Origin: Clostridia bacterium
GTDB taxonomy: Bacteria; Bacillota; Clostridia; Oscillospirales; Acutalibacteraceae
Reading direction: 5' to 3'
DNA: 64,000 bases
Assembly: GCA_017522225.1 (NCBI GenBank)
Contig: JAFWZR010000019.1
Span: forward strand, 1-64,000
This document shows positions 26,144-33,517 of the stretch, piece by piece. The notes below the pieces were generated by a model. It was not told the DNA's origin. It saw only the letters and a program-made list of their open reading frames with translations, and did not search any database. Each line of letters begins with the position of its first letter. Within the stretch, counting starts at the first letter, position 1. Position numbers and translations under genes: made by a program.

Positions 26144-26863
26144 CATTTTAGGCAAACTTTTAATATATTCGATAACCGCTTTGGCGCTGTTTTCAGGCAG
26201 GCTTATTTTATTCTGAGCGTCTTTGATGTTTTCGAGATAATGAGCATCAGAATCCACAAAAACCGTTACACCGTCAAGTATCGGATGACCCTTTATAAGT
26301 GCGTCTTTGTCGGCATCTGCAGTCATTTCAACTGCAGAAAAGCCCATATCCTCCGTAATCATACCGAGATTTGAAAGAACACTGTACGAGCTGCGGTCGA
26401 TGTGAGCGGGGTAGCACACCCCGCCATAGTCTTCAACAAGACTGCACACATTACTTATGCTTACCGAGCTTGCAAGAGTCAGAAGAATATCTTCTGTTCC
26501 GATAACATTGTCACGCTCGTCCATAACGAGCTGCTCACCAAAAATGTCGGGCCTGTTTTTAACGGGCGGCATTGTTGAATGAATGTAATCGGAAAAACGC
26601 ATTGCACTTTCTGTGTCGGGGAAAAGGCAGACAACGTGAACCTCCTCTGCCGTGCACAGCTCCATTCCGGGGATAACCGTCAGTCCTGCTTCCTTGCCGA
26701 CCTTTATTGCCGATTCACAGTTTCTGCAGGTGTTGTGGTCGGTCAGTGCAATGATGTCAAGTCCGAGGAGCTTTGACATATTGACAAGATTATACGGTGT
26801 CATATCCTTGTCACCGCAGGGAGAAAGACACGAGTGTGTATGAAAATCGTAATAAAGCTCCAT
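26129..26863 (-). CDS. PHP-domain metal-dependent phosphoesterase
   Basis: 244 residues with the PHP fold: DFHTHSCLSPCGD (first metal motif), IIALTDHNTCRN (second), PGMELCTAEEVHVVCLF (third), CYPAHIDRSSYS and VDSDAHYLENI (last). These are the metal ligands of PHP phosphoesterases, whose substrates include nucleotides and nucleic acid ends. It starts one base after the DRTGG gene stop, so it is translationally coupled and is the last gene of the operon. Its co-location with a sensory hydrogenase and a RsbW-like kinase suggests a signalling role, possibly on a nucleotide messenger; this is inference. Confidence 0.85.
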   Translation of the reverse strand: MELYYDFHTHSCLSPCGDKDMTPYNLVNMSKLLGLDIIALTDHNTCRNCESAIKVGKEAGLTVIPGMELCTAEEVHVVCLFPDTESAMRFSDYIHSTMPPVKNRPDIFGEQLVMDERDNVIGTEDILLTLASSVSISNVCSLVEDYGGVCYPAHIDRSSYSVLSNLGMITEDMGFSAVEMTADADKDALIKGHPILDGVTVFVDSDAHYLENIKDAQNKISLPENSAKAVIEYIKSLPKMKKLI

Positions 26864-26864
26864 T

Positions 26865-27191
26865 TTAAATCATTTGTGAAATGGCAACAGCCATCTGATA
26901 TGAATTTTTCTCGGTCTGCAGAATGATAACATCGTTCTGCTTTGCACGGTTGAGAGCGTCACCGTCAAGTGCAGCGTTTTCTGTCAGAATTATACAGGCA
27001 ACATCCGCAAGAACGGCAACTCCGACGGAGTTGATGTTACCCATAACCGTCAGCCACGCATCGCCCTCCTGAGCACGGGACATAACCCAACTCAGCAGAT
27101 CACCGCAGTAGCAACCGCTTATTTTCTTATCAAGATTTTCACCACAAAGTACTTTAAGCCCGAGCTTTTCGACAAGTTCTTTTACGTCCAT
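26865..27191 (-). CDS. DRTGG-domain protein (second of the operon)
   Basis: 108 residues matching the DRTGG domain fold: LVEKLGLKVLCGENLDKKISGCYCGDLLSWVMSRAQEGDAWLTVMGNINSVGVAVLADVACIILTE. The domain is associated with CBS-type regulatory proteins and with hydrogenase operons; a ligand-binding role is presumed, and no enzyme motif is present. Its ATG lies within the end of the hydrogenase gene (10-base overlap, GAGGAG upstream). It is a paralogue of the first gene of the operon (28957-29307); both keep a Cys/Gly-rich G-C/S-D-M/L-L-S turn. Confidence 0.75.
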   Translation of the reverse strand: MDVKELVEKLGLKVLCGENLDKKISGCYCGDLLSWVMSRAQEGDAWLTVMGNINSVGVAVLADVACIILTENAALDGDALNRAKQNDVIILQTEKNSYQMAVAISQMI

Positions 27192-28516
27192 TTCAGTTTC
27201 TCCTCGTCAATACCTCTGAAGGGTACAGGTATAAGTTTATCAATATCGTTATCCTTGAGTTCGGTGGAAGCCGCCATTTCATTTTTAATACGGAAAATAC
27301 AGTCATCAACACTTGCATAACCGCGGACAATATCCTCAGCAAGAGCACGGCAGGTCGGGGCACCGCAGGTACCGCAGTCGAGACCGGGGAAGCTCTTGAC
27401 CATTTCAGAAACCTGATTCATAAGCTTCATCGAATCCGTAACATTGTCAGCAAGCTTAAGTACGGAAAGCGGCTCAAGAGGATAATCCCATCCGAGCTCT
27501 TTAGGGATGTCAGCTTCTATATGATTGCACGAAATGGGCAGATACTTTTTGAGTGCGCTGAGTCGTGTCTTGGCAACAAAATTATTTGCAACCGTCAGAC
27601 AGCCGCCGACGCAACCGCCCGTACACGCATTAAGCTCGATAAACTCAATGTCGCTGAGCTTCTCATCCTCAACCTCTTCAAGGATTTTGATAACGTTTTC
27701 AATTCCGTCTGCAGCTATGTATTTTTCGGTAAGAGAAGCCGAAGCTTCACCGCCGCTTGCTGCCCAGCCTACACCGATTTTGCCTGACTGCTCAAGTGAA
27801 AGCAGTCTTTCAGGTTCAAGCTTATCCATCTTTTGCACAAGCAACGGGTAAACCTCACTTATTGCAATTGCACCGTTAACATCAGTATGATCAGCGGCAA
27901 GCGGAGACTTGATTGCCGTAATTTTAGCGGGGCAGGGTGTGATAAAGAATACACCGATTTCCTCATCGGAAAGTCCTGTCTTTTCTTTTGCTTCAATTCG
28001 TGCAAGTCTTGCAGACTCATCCATCGGAGTTTTCAGAGTTATAAGGTTGTCAATAAGCTCAGGATAGCGGACACGGATAAGTCTTATAACGGCAGGACAA
28101 GCTGTTGAAATAACGGGTTTAATAAGATCCTGAGTTTTAAGCATCTTTCTTGTTGCGTCAGAAACAATTTCTGCACCCTTCGCAACCTCAAAAACACTGT
28201 CAAATCCGATTTCAAGCAGTGCCGTCAGCACATAGTTTACATCGTCAAGGTTGTTGAACTGACCGTAAAGTGACGGTGCAGGCAAAGCGATTTTATATTT
28301 ATAGCCCTCGATTACCGACAGAGGGTCGCTCATTGCAGATTTTGCGTGGTGCGGACAGATGCGGATACATTCACCGCAGTCGATGCAACGCTCAGATATG
28401 ATGGTTGCTTTGCCGCGACGTACTCGGATTGCCTGAGTAGGACAACGTTTGATACAGTTCATACAGCCGAGACACTTGTCTTTATCAAGGCTAACTGAAT
28501 GAAAAACAGTATTCAT
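27182..28516 (-). CDS. Sensory-type [FeFe]-hydrogenase-like protein with two ferredoxin clusters and C-terminal 4Fe-4S domain
   Basis: 444 residues in three parts. An N-terminal bacterial ferredoxin carries two C-x2-C-x2-C-x3-C sets (C15-18-21-25 and C44-47-50-54). The middle is the hydrogenase H-cluster domain: STACP (C140), TPCPAK (C195, K198) and ELNACTGGCVGG (C298, C302), which are the four cluster ligands. A C-terminal cluster has C381, C384, C389 and C406 in the order CGTCGAPTC then C. The cysteine before the first ligand, the proton-relay residue of catalytic hydrogenases, is Ala139. This substitution is known in putative sensory [FeFe]-hydrogenases, so a hydrogen- or redox-sensing role is more likely than bulk H2 production. 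It is preceded by an anti-sigma kinase gene and followed by DRTGG and PHP genes. No maturase genes are in the window. Confidence 0.85.
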   Translation of the reverse strand: MNTVFHSVSLDKDKCLGCMNCIKRCPTQAIRVRRGKATIISERCIDCGECIRICPHHAKSAMSDPLSVIEGYKYKIALPAPSLYGQFNNLDDVNYVLTALLEIGFDSVFEVAKGAEIVSDATRKMLKTQDLIKPVISTACPAVIRLIRVRYPELIDNLITLKTPMDESARLARIEAKEKTGLSDEEIGVFFITPCPAKITAIKSPLAADHTDVNGAIAISEVYPLLVQKMDKLEPERLLSLEQSGKIGVGWAASGGEASASLTEKYIAADGIENVIKILEEVEDEKLSDIEFIELNACTGGCVGGCLTVANNFVAKTRLSALKKYLPISCNHIEADIPKELGWDYPLEPLSVLKLADNVTDSMKLMNQVSEMVKSFPGLDCGTCGAPTCRALAEDIVRGYASVDDCIFRIKNEMAASTELKDNDIDKLIPVPFRGIDEEKLKWT

Positions 28517-28534
28517 GTTGCTCCTCCTTTAAGA

Positions 28535-28957
28535 TTATTTATTGTAGATTTTAAGTGTGATTGTAGTACCGACACCGATTTCGGTATCGATTGTCATTTC
28601 GTCTGTGTACTTTTTGATATTCGGAAGACCCATACCGGCTCCGAAACCGAGAGAACGTACATTTTCGGGAGCCGTCGAGTATCCCTCTTTCATTGCAAGC
28701 TCAACGTCGGGGATACCGGGTCCCTTATCGGCAAGCACAACTGTGATGCACTCGGGAGTAATTGTAGCATCAATAATACCGCCCTCAGCGTGAATAACCA
28801 TATTGATTTCTGCCTCATAAACGGCAATGGCAACATTCCTCACAAGTGAGGCGTCAAAGCCGAGATCCTTGAGAGAACGCTTAAGCTTGCCCGATGCTTC
28901 ACCCGCACAAGTGAAATCATAGGCATTGACATCATAATGCAGTTTTACCTCTTCCAT
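28535..28957 (-). CDS. RsbW/SpoIIAB-like ATP-binding anti-sigma (serine kinase) protein
   Basis: 140 residues of the HATPase_c_2 type. The N box is YEAEINMVIHA, the G1 box DKGPGI and the G2 box GFGAGMGLPNIKKYTD; the closing beta-strands read GVGTTITLKIYN. Such proteins bind ATP and either phosphorylate an anti-anti-sigma protein or sequester a sigma factor. No partner STAS protein or sigma factor lies next to it. Its ATG overlaps the stop of the upstream DRTGG gene (TAATG). Sitting immediately before the hydrogenase-like sensor, it is the probable output partner of that sensor (inference). Confidence 0.85.
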   Translation of the reverse strand: MEEVKLHYDVNAYDFTCAGEASGKLKRSLKDLGFDASLVRNVAIAVYEAEINMVIHAEGGIIDATITPECITVVLADKGPGIPDVELAMKEGYSTAPENVRSLGFGAGMGLPNIKKYTDEMTIDTEIGVGTTITLKIYNK

Positions 28958-29307
28958 TACTTTCCGCTGCCTCCTCTGAGACCGTGAGCGTAAAGCTTAC
29001 CGCAAGAGGTAAACATTTCAAGGTCAGTTTTAATCAGAACAATTTCGCGCTCCTCGGCAAGGTTAATCATACCTATATCAGGTGACTTACCGCGCACGAA
29101 AACGATACATTTCATATCCATCATTTCAGCGGTACGGACAACCTGAGGATTAACAAGTCCTGTCAGAAGAACCGCCTGCTCTTTTACATAAGCAAGAACG
29201 TCACTCATCATATCGCTGCCGCAAGCCTTGTAAACCTCGCGGTTGAGAAATTCTTCACCGTAAACGATAGTGCCGTCCAGAATTTCAATAATTTCTTTTA
29301 CCGTCAT
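28957..29307 (-). CDS. DRTGG-domain protein (first gene of the hydrogenase-sensor operon)
   Basis: 116 residues: VKEIIEILDGTIVYGEEFLNREVYKACGSDMMSDVLAYVKEQAVLLTGLVNPQVVRTAEMMDMKCIVFVRGK, a DRTGG-type domain followed by a short tail ending GLRGGSGK. No catalytic motif. It is the first gene of five on the minus strand, with GGAGGG before ATG. A TATAAT at 29344-29339 may be its -10 element, but the -35 is poor. Relationship to 26865-27191 suggests the pair forms a heteromeric regulatory unit. Confidence 0.7.
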   Translation of the reverse strand: MTVKEIIEILDGTIVYGEEFLNREVYKACGSDMMSDVLAYVKEQAVLLTGLVNPQVVRTAEMMDMKCIVFVRGKSPDIGMINLAEEREIVLIKTDLEMFTSCGKLYAHGLRGGSGK

Positions 29308-29818
29308 TTTTAACCCTCCATGAGAATTATTACATTACATTATAACATACAACAAGGTAAAAATCTACATAAATTTATATAAACATAGCTAAAAAATGTT
29401 AAAAAGTAATAAAATGTTAATTATGTTCGAAAGATAATCAGTTTATATCTTGTTGGACAACTTATTGTTTTATAATTTGTACCCATTATCGTGTACAGCA
29501 CTTCATTGGTATACATAATTGTGACCTTATTTATATATTAAAGGACAAGGTGGAAGGCTGTGAGAAAAATTGTGTATTTGAATATATAAAAAGAGTGGCT
29601 TTCGAGCCACTCTGATTGCTTATAAGATATTCGCAGGCAAGGCTTGGATGAATAAAGACGGACTCAATGAAATTCGCGTATACATACGTCGTGACAACGT
29701 CTGGAAGATTGTCGGCACAATGAAATATACAGTTGAATAAAAAAATGGGGCGGATTAAAATCCGTCCCATTTTTGCCTATATATTTCAGTAGCTTATGAA
29801 TTTGTTTGTTAATACAGT
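29308..29818. other. Gene-free stretch of 511 bases with a UUCG hairpin and a terminator; possible RNA or gene remnant
   Basis: AT-rich from 29308 to about 29530. A TATAAT occurs at 29471-29476 on the plus strand, but without a well-spaced -35. At 29592-29613 a perfect 9-bp stem AGAGTGGCT/AGCCACTCT closes the stable loop TTCG. A reading frame of about 31 codons (29652-29741, MNKDGLNEIRVYIRRDNVWK and so on) has no ribosome binding site and stays open upstream through the hairpin, which looks like the relic of a gene. A strong terminator follows at 29741-29775. No complete gene is supported. Confidence 0.5.
29741..29775. terminator. Terminator behind the hairpin region, also facing trpS
   Basis: Stem ATGGGGCGGAT/ATCCGTCCCAT with one G-T pair, AAAAAA before and TTTTTG after. 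Confidence 0.75.
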
Positions 29819-30829
29819 TTACTTCTTAATCTGCCAAAAGCCGACCTTCTTCATAACCTTTGAGAGTGTTTTGTTAGCAACGTAAGAAGCCTTCATTGCA
29901 CCTTCCGCAGCACACTTTTCAATGTAGGCCTTGTCGTCCATAAGCTCATAGTATTTTTCCTGTACGGGTCTGATGCTTTCAATAACGCTTTCAGCAACAG
30001 CAAGCTTGAAATCACCGTAGCCCTTGCCGTCAAATTCCTTTTCGATTGCATCGTAATCAAGACCTGTGCAGCAGGAATAAATACCCATAAGGTTATTGAT
30101 TCCGTCCTTGCCGTCAGCATAGCGTACCTTTGCTTCGGAGTCTGTAACAGCAGACTTGAACTTCTTGCGGATATCGTCGGGAGTGTCGAGCAAAGAAACA
30201 GATGCCTTCGGATTCGGATCAGACTTTGACATCTTCTTTGTCGGATCCTGAAGAGACATAATCCTTGCACCTGCCTTGCCGATGAACGGCTGCGGAATGG
30301 TGAAGGTGGGGGAGTAGATACCGTTAAAGCGTTCTGCGATGTCTCTTGCAAGCTCAAGATGCTGCTTCTGGTCAGCACCGATAGGCACATAGTCTGCCTG
30401 ATAAAGAAGAATATCAGCAGCCATAAGTGTCGGGTAAGAGAAAAGACCGACATTGATGTTGTCTGCATGCTTGGCAGACTTATCCTTGAACTGTGTCATT
30501 CTTGCAGCTTCGCCAAACTGTGTGTAGCAGTTAAGCACCCATGCAAGCTCAGCGTGCTGAGGTACGTGAGACTGAACAAAAATTATATTCTCTTCGGGGT
30601 CAAGACCGATAGCAAGAAGCAGAGCATACATCTCAAGTGTCTGCTTGCGAAGCTTTGCGGGCTCCTGACGCACTGTGATTGCGTGAAGGTCTGCAACGGC
30701 ATAAATACAGTCGTTATCCTTACTCATTGATGCCCAGTTCTTGAGCGCTCCGAGGTAGTTGCCGAGCGTGGGAACACTTGTCGGCTGAATTGCGCTGAGA
30801 ACTCTTGCTTTCTTTTCTGTGTTTTCCAT
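29819..30829 (-). CDS. trpS: Tryptophanyl-tRNA synthetase
   Basis: TrpRS charges tRNA-Trp. The 336-residue enzyme is a class I synthetase: the HIGH equivalent is PTLGNYLGAL (20-29), GQDQ-type GADQKQHLELARDIAERFN in the middle, and DPTKKMSKSDPN carries KMSKS. Length is standard. Start follows CGGAGG. The upstream gap to the divergent HAD gene is too short for a T-box leader and none is seen. The promoter (30860-30887) shares its -35 hexamer with that of the divergent gene. Confidence 0.96.
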   Translation of the reverse strand: MENTEKKARVLSAIQPTSVPTLGNYLGALKNWASMSKDNDCIYAVADLHAITVRQEPAKLRKQTLEMYALLLAIGLDPEENIIFVQSHVPQHAELAWVLNCYTQFGEAARMTQFKDKSAKHADNINVGLFSYPTLMAADILLYQADYVPIGADQKQHLELARDIAERFNGIYSPTFTIPQPFIGKAGARIMSLQDPTKKMSKSDPNPKASVSLLDTPDDIRKKFKSAVTDSEAKVRYADGKDGINNLMGIYSCCTGLDYDAIEKEFDGKGYGDFKLAVAESVIESIRPVQEKYYELMDDKAYIEKCAAEGAMKASYVANKTLSKVMKKVGFWQIKK

Positions 30830-30859
30830 AATGATACCTCCGATGTGTAACTGCAGACT

Positions 30860-30887
30860 ATTCTAACACATTTAAACGGGATTGTAA
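30860..30887 (-). promoter_or_regulatory. Promoter of trpS
   Basis: Minus strand TTACAA (30887-30882), 16-bp spacer, TAGAAT (30865-30860). The -35 hexamer is the reverse complement of the -35 of the divergent promoter. Confidence 0.6.
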
Positions 30888-30910
30888 ATCATAAATATTT
30901 GTGATACAAT
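30882..30910 (+). promoter_or_regulatory. Promoter of the HAD phosphatase gene
   Basis: TTGTAA (30882-30887), 17-bp spacer, TACAAT (30905-30910). It uses the same six base pairs as the trpS -35, so only one polymerase should bind at a time. Confidence 0.65.
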
Positions 30911-30935
30911 ACTTTTTATGATTGGAGTGATAATT

Positions 30936-31589
30936 TTGGCAAAGTTTGACTGTGTTTTATTCGATTTTGACGGCACTGTTGCCGATACAAGCGAGGGCAT
31001 CTTTGAAGGTATCCGATACGGTATAAGGATGGAGGGACTGCCGATGCCGCATCCCGACGAAATGCGTACATTCATCGGACCTCCTCTTAATGTCGGCTTC
31101 CGCAATCATTTTCCCGATATCAGCGACGAGCAGGTTGAACAGCTCATAATTCACTACCGTGCAAGATATTCCGTTGACGGTTATTATAAATTCAGACTCT
31201 ATGACGGTATGGAGGATTTGCTTCTGACTCTTCGTGAAAACGGAATCAAAACAGGCGTTGCAACCTCAAAGCCGCAGGTTTTCATTGACCATATTGTAAA
31301 GACCTGTGACCTTTCACATTTGTTTGATGTTGTTGTGGGTGCAGAAACTGACGTGCTTCACGGTGGCAAAAAGCAGATTATCGAAAAGGCTATGGAGCTT
31401 CTCGGACCTCACGGCTGTCAAAAACCGCTTATGGTCGGTGACACAAAGTATGATATCCTCGGTGCGGTTGATGCAGGTGTACCGAGTGTTGCTGTAACAT
31501 TTGGCTTCGGCAGCGTTGACGAGATGATTGTTGCAGGTGCAACCTATGTCGCAAAGAATTGCGAAGAGATAAAGAATATCGTTCTATAA
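30936..31589 (+). CDS. HAD-superfamily phosphatase (phosphoglycolate phosphatase-like)
   Basis: 217 residues. HAD motifs in order: DFDGTVADTSE (nucleophile Asp and acid Asp), GVATSKPQVF (motif II Thr/Ser), KKQIIEKA (motif III Lys) and MVGDTKYDILGA (motif IV acidic pair). A helical cap (about 15-80) makes it subfamily IA, as in Gph, pyrophosphatase PpaX and beta-phosphoglucomutase. The exact substrate cannot be set. I start at TTG 30936 after GGAG with an eight-base spacing; the ATG at 30918 lies within eight bases of the -10 and lacks a binding site. Confidence 0.8.
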   Translation: MAKFDCVLFDFDGTVADTSEGIFEGIRYGIRMEGLPMPHPDEMRTFIGPPLNVGFRNHFPDISDEQVEQLIIHYRARYSVDGYYKFRLYDGMEDLLLTLRENGIKTGVATSKPQVFIDHIVKTCDLSHLFDVVVGAETDVLHGGKKQIIEKAMELLGPHGCQKPLMVGDTKYDILGAVDAGVPSVAVTFGFGSVDEMIVAGATYVAKNCEEIKNIVL

Positions 31590-31595
31590 ACACTA

Positions 31596-31628
31596 AACCC
31601 CACAGATTTCTCTGTGGGGTTGTTTTTA
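31596..31628. terminator. Terminator of the HAD gene
   Basis: Perfect 10-bp stem ACCCCACAGA/TCTGTGGGGT with loop TTTC followed by TGTTTTTATG. Confidence 0.85.
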
Positions 31629-32012
31629 TGCTTTGCTTCTGAATAAAATGTAATCTATAACAGCCGTGATTATGCATCCGACAGCGTAGCACGCAATGTC
31701 TGCCCACGCAAACGATGTGCCCATCATCGTGACAAGAATCGGATTGGTGATACCGAGAAGCTCAGTGTAATGAAAATACTGACCTATCTCAACGAGTATA
31801 GCAAAAATCATAACATAAAGACTCATCAGCCTGAATCTGTCGGGGAAGACAATTCTCGCAAAGCACCATACAACGGCAGTGACAATCATATCACCGACAT
31901 ACGGTCTGACAAAATCATCGTGAATATAAATTGCAATAAGTGCTTCAACTGCAAAAAGCAATATAAAGGCTGACAGAAACATAAGACGGGATTTAAGCTT
32001 TTTATTCATCAT
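31626..32012 (-). CDS. DUF2809 family small membrane protein
   Basis: 128 residues with about four transmembrane helices. The stretch ALIAIYIHDDFVRPYVGDMIVTAVVWCFARIVFP is characteristic of DUF2809; the rest includes EIGQYFHY. The function of the family is unknown. It lies between the HAD gene terminator and the rnf operon terminator as an independent unit on the minus strand. No neighbour relation suggests a role. Confidence 0.75.
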   Translation of the reverse strand: MMNKKLKSRLMFLSAFILLFAVEALIAIYIHDDFVRPYVGDMIVTAVVWCFARIVFPDRFRLMSLYVMIFAILVEIGQYFHYTELLGITNPILVTMMGTSFAWADIACYAVGCIITAVIDYILFRSKA

Positions 32013-32066
32013 ATCTCCTACTTGTTTTTATAATATCACAGACAATACAATTTGGTAAACGAAAAA

Positions 32067-32092
32067 GCTTACGGATTTACCGTAAGCCTTTT
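32067..32092. terminator. Terminator of the rnf operon
   Basis: Stem GCTTACGG/CCGTAAGC with loop ATTTA, AAAAA on one side and CTTTTTTG on the other, ten bases beyond rnfB. Confidence 0.85.
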
Positions 32093-32096
32093 TTGT

Positions 32097-32903
32097 TTAA
32101 TCTTCAAGTGTAATAAGGTTAATACATTTAACCGGGCAGACATCTGTACATTTGCCGCAGCCTGTGCACTTGTTGAAATCAACCTTAGCACAGAAGTTCT
32201 CAACCTTAACTGCATCAAATTCACAAGCCTTGACGCATTTCATACAGCCGATACAGCCGAGCTGACACTCCTTCTTTGTAACAGCACCCTTGTCCTTGTT
32301 GACACAAAGAACAGCCGCCTTAGCTTCGTGAAGAGGCATCATCTTGATAAGGCTGTTGGGACAGGTCTTGACACACATCTTACAAGCCTTACACATTGCG
32401 GGGTTAACACGGGCAACACCGTCACAGATGTGAATAGCTTCGTACGGACAAGCCTTTACGCAGTCACCAAGACCGATACAGCCGTAAATACACTCCTTCG
32501 GGCCGCCGAAAAGCTGTTTTGCCATCTGGCAGGATTCAACACCGTTGTAAATCATTTTGGTGTTTGCCTTTTCACAGAAGCCCTGACACATTACAACCGC
32601 CGCTGAGGGTTTAACGCTGCCTGCTGCAAGGCCTGCAATTTCAGCGATCTGTGCAGAAACATCGTTACCGCCGGGGGCACAGAGAGCAGTGTTTTTTGTA
32701 ATACCCTTTGAAAGTGCAGAAGCATAACCGTCACAGCCTGAAAAACCGCACGCACCGCAGTTTGCACCGGGAAGACATTCACGGATTGCCTCAGCCTTTT
32801 TATCCACGGGAACAGCCATTACGATTGATGCCACAGCAAGGGCAAGACCGAGAACGAGACCAATTACGGCAACAATTAATACCGCTAAAATAATAGGATT
32901 CAT
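32097..32903 (-). CDS. rnfB: Rnf complex subunit B (Fe-S electron carrier)
   Basis: RnfB takes electrons from reduced ferredoxin into the membrane-bound Rnf complex, which passes them to NAD+ while pumping Na+ or H+. This 268-residue subunit has an N-terminal membrane helix (ILAVLIVAVIGLVLGLALAVAS), the characteristic four-cysteine motif CLPGANCGACGFSGC, then four ferredoxin-type repeats (starting CIYGCIGLGDCVKACP, CKACKMCVKTCP, CQLGCIGCMKCVKAC and CTGCGKCTDVCP). It is the last gene of the operon. Confidence 0.95.
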   Translation of the reverse strand: MNPIILAVLIVAVIGLVLGLALAVASIVMAVPVDKKAEAIRECLPGANCGACGFSGCDGYASALSKGITKNTALCAPGGNDVSAQIAEIAGLAAGSVKPSAAVVMCQGFCEKANTKMIYNGVESCQMAKQLFGGPKECIYGCIGLGDCVKACPYEAIHICDGVARVNPAMCKACKMCVKTCPNSLIKMMPLHEAKAAVLCVNKDKGAVTKKECQLGCIGCMKCVKACEFDAVKVENFCAKVDFNKCTGCGKCTDVCPVKCINLITLED

Positions 32904-32917
32904 TTTTCAGCCCTCCC

Positions 32918-33517
32918 TTATGCAAAGATGTTTTCAACAAGTCCCGCAAATCCGAGGAAGGAAAGCGAAACGAGTGAAGCTGCAACAAGCGTTATCGGAA
33001 GTCCCTTGAGGAATTTCGGAATGTCGCAGGATTCAAGTCTTGAGCGTACACCTGCAAACATAATCATAGCAACGAGGAAGCCGATACCGCCGCCGATAGA
33101 GCAAACCATTGATTCAACAAAGTTATATCCGTTGTCAATGTTGAGTGTTACAACACCGAGAACTGCGCAGTTTGTTGTAATAAGCGGAAGATAAATTCCA
33201 AGTGAATTGTAAAGTGCAGGTATATATTTCTTAAGAACGATTTCAACCATCTGAACAAGTGCAGCAATAACGAGGATAAACACGATTGTCTGCAGATATT
33301 CGAGACCGTTTGCAACAAGAAGATACTTGTTGATTGGGTAGGTAACTGCCGTGGAAAGTGCCATAACGAAGATAACTGCAAGCGACATGCCGAAAGCAGT
33401 ATTAACCTTCTTTGAAACACCGAGGAAGGGACAGATACCGAGGAATTTAGAAAGAATAAAGTTCTGCGTAAGAATCATTGTAAGAAGGATGCTTAATAAA
33501 CCTTTGGTAAGTTCCAT
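32918..33517 (-). CDS. rnfA: Rnf complex subunit A
   Basis: RnfA is an integral membrane subunit that, with RnfE, forms the inverted-topology core of the Rnf pump and holds a membrane iron-sulfur centre. The 199-residue protein has six helices and the signature NFILSKFLGICPFLGVSKK (with the conserved Cys) and PLITTNCAVLGV (second conserved Cys). It overlaps rnfE by one base and precedes rnfB by 14 bases. Confidence 0.95.
   Translation of the reverse strand: MELTKGLLSILLTMILTQNFILSKFLGICPFLGVSKKVNTAFGMSLAVIFVMALSTAVTYPINKYLLVANGLEYLQTIVFILVIAALVQMVEIVLKKYIPALYNSLGIYLPLITTNCAVLGVVTLNIDNGYNFVESMVCSIGGGIGFLVAMIMFAGVRSRLESCDIPKFLKGLPITLVAASLVSLSFLGFAGLVENIFA

Noticed and set aside
26579-26843. 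Plus-strand frames within the PHP gene
   Set aside because: Shadows of a well-supported gene.
29652-29741. A 29-codon gene starting at ATG 29652
   Set aside because: No ribosome binding site; the same frame stays open upstream through a structured hairpin, so it is more likely a remnant or chance.
30830-30930. A T-box leader ahead of trpS
   Set aside because: The space to the start codon is far too short and no T-box sequence or terminator is present.
32052-32606. 184-codon plus-strand frame opposite rnfB
   Set aside because: Antisense to the cysteine motifs of rnfB and overlaps the operon terminator.
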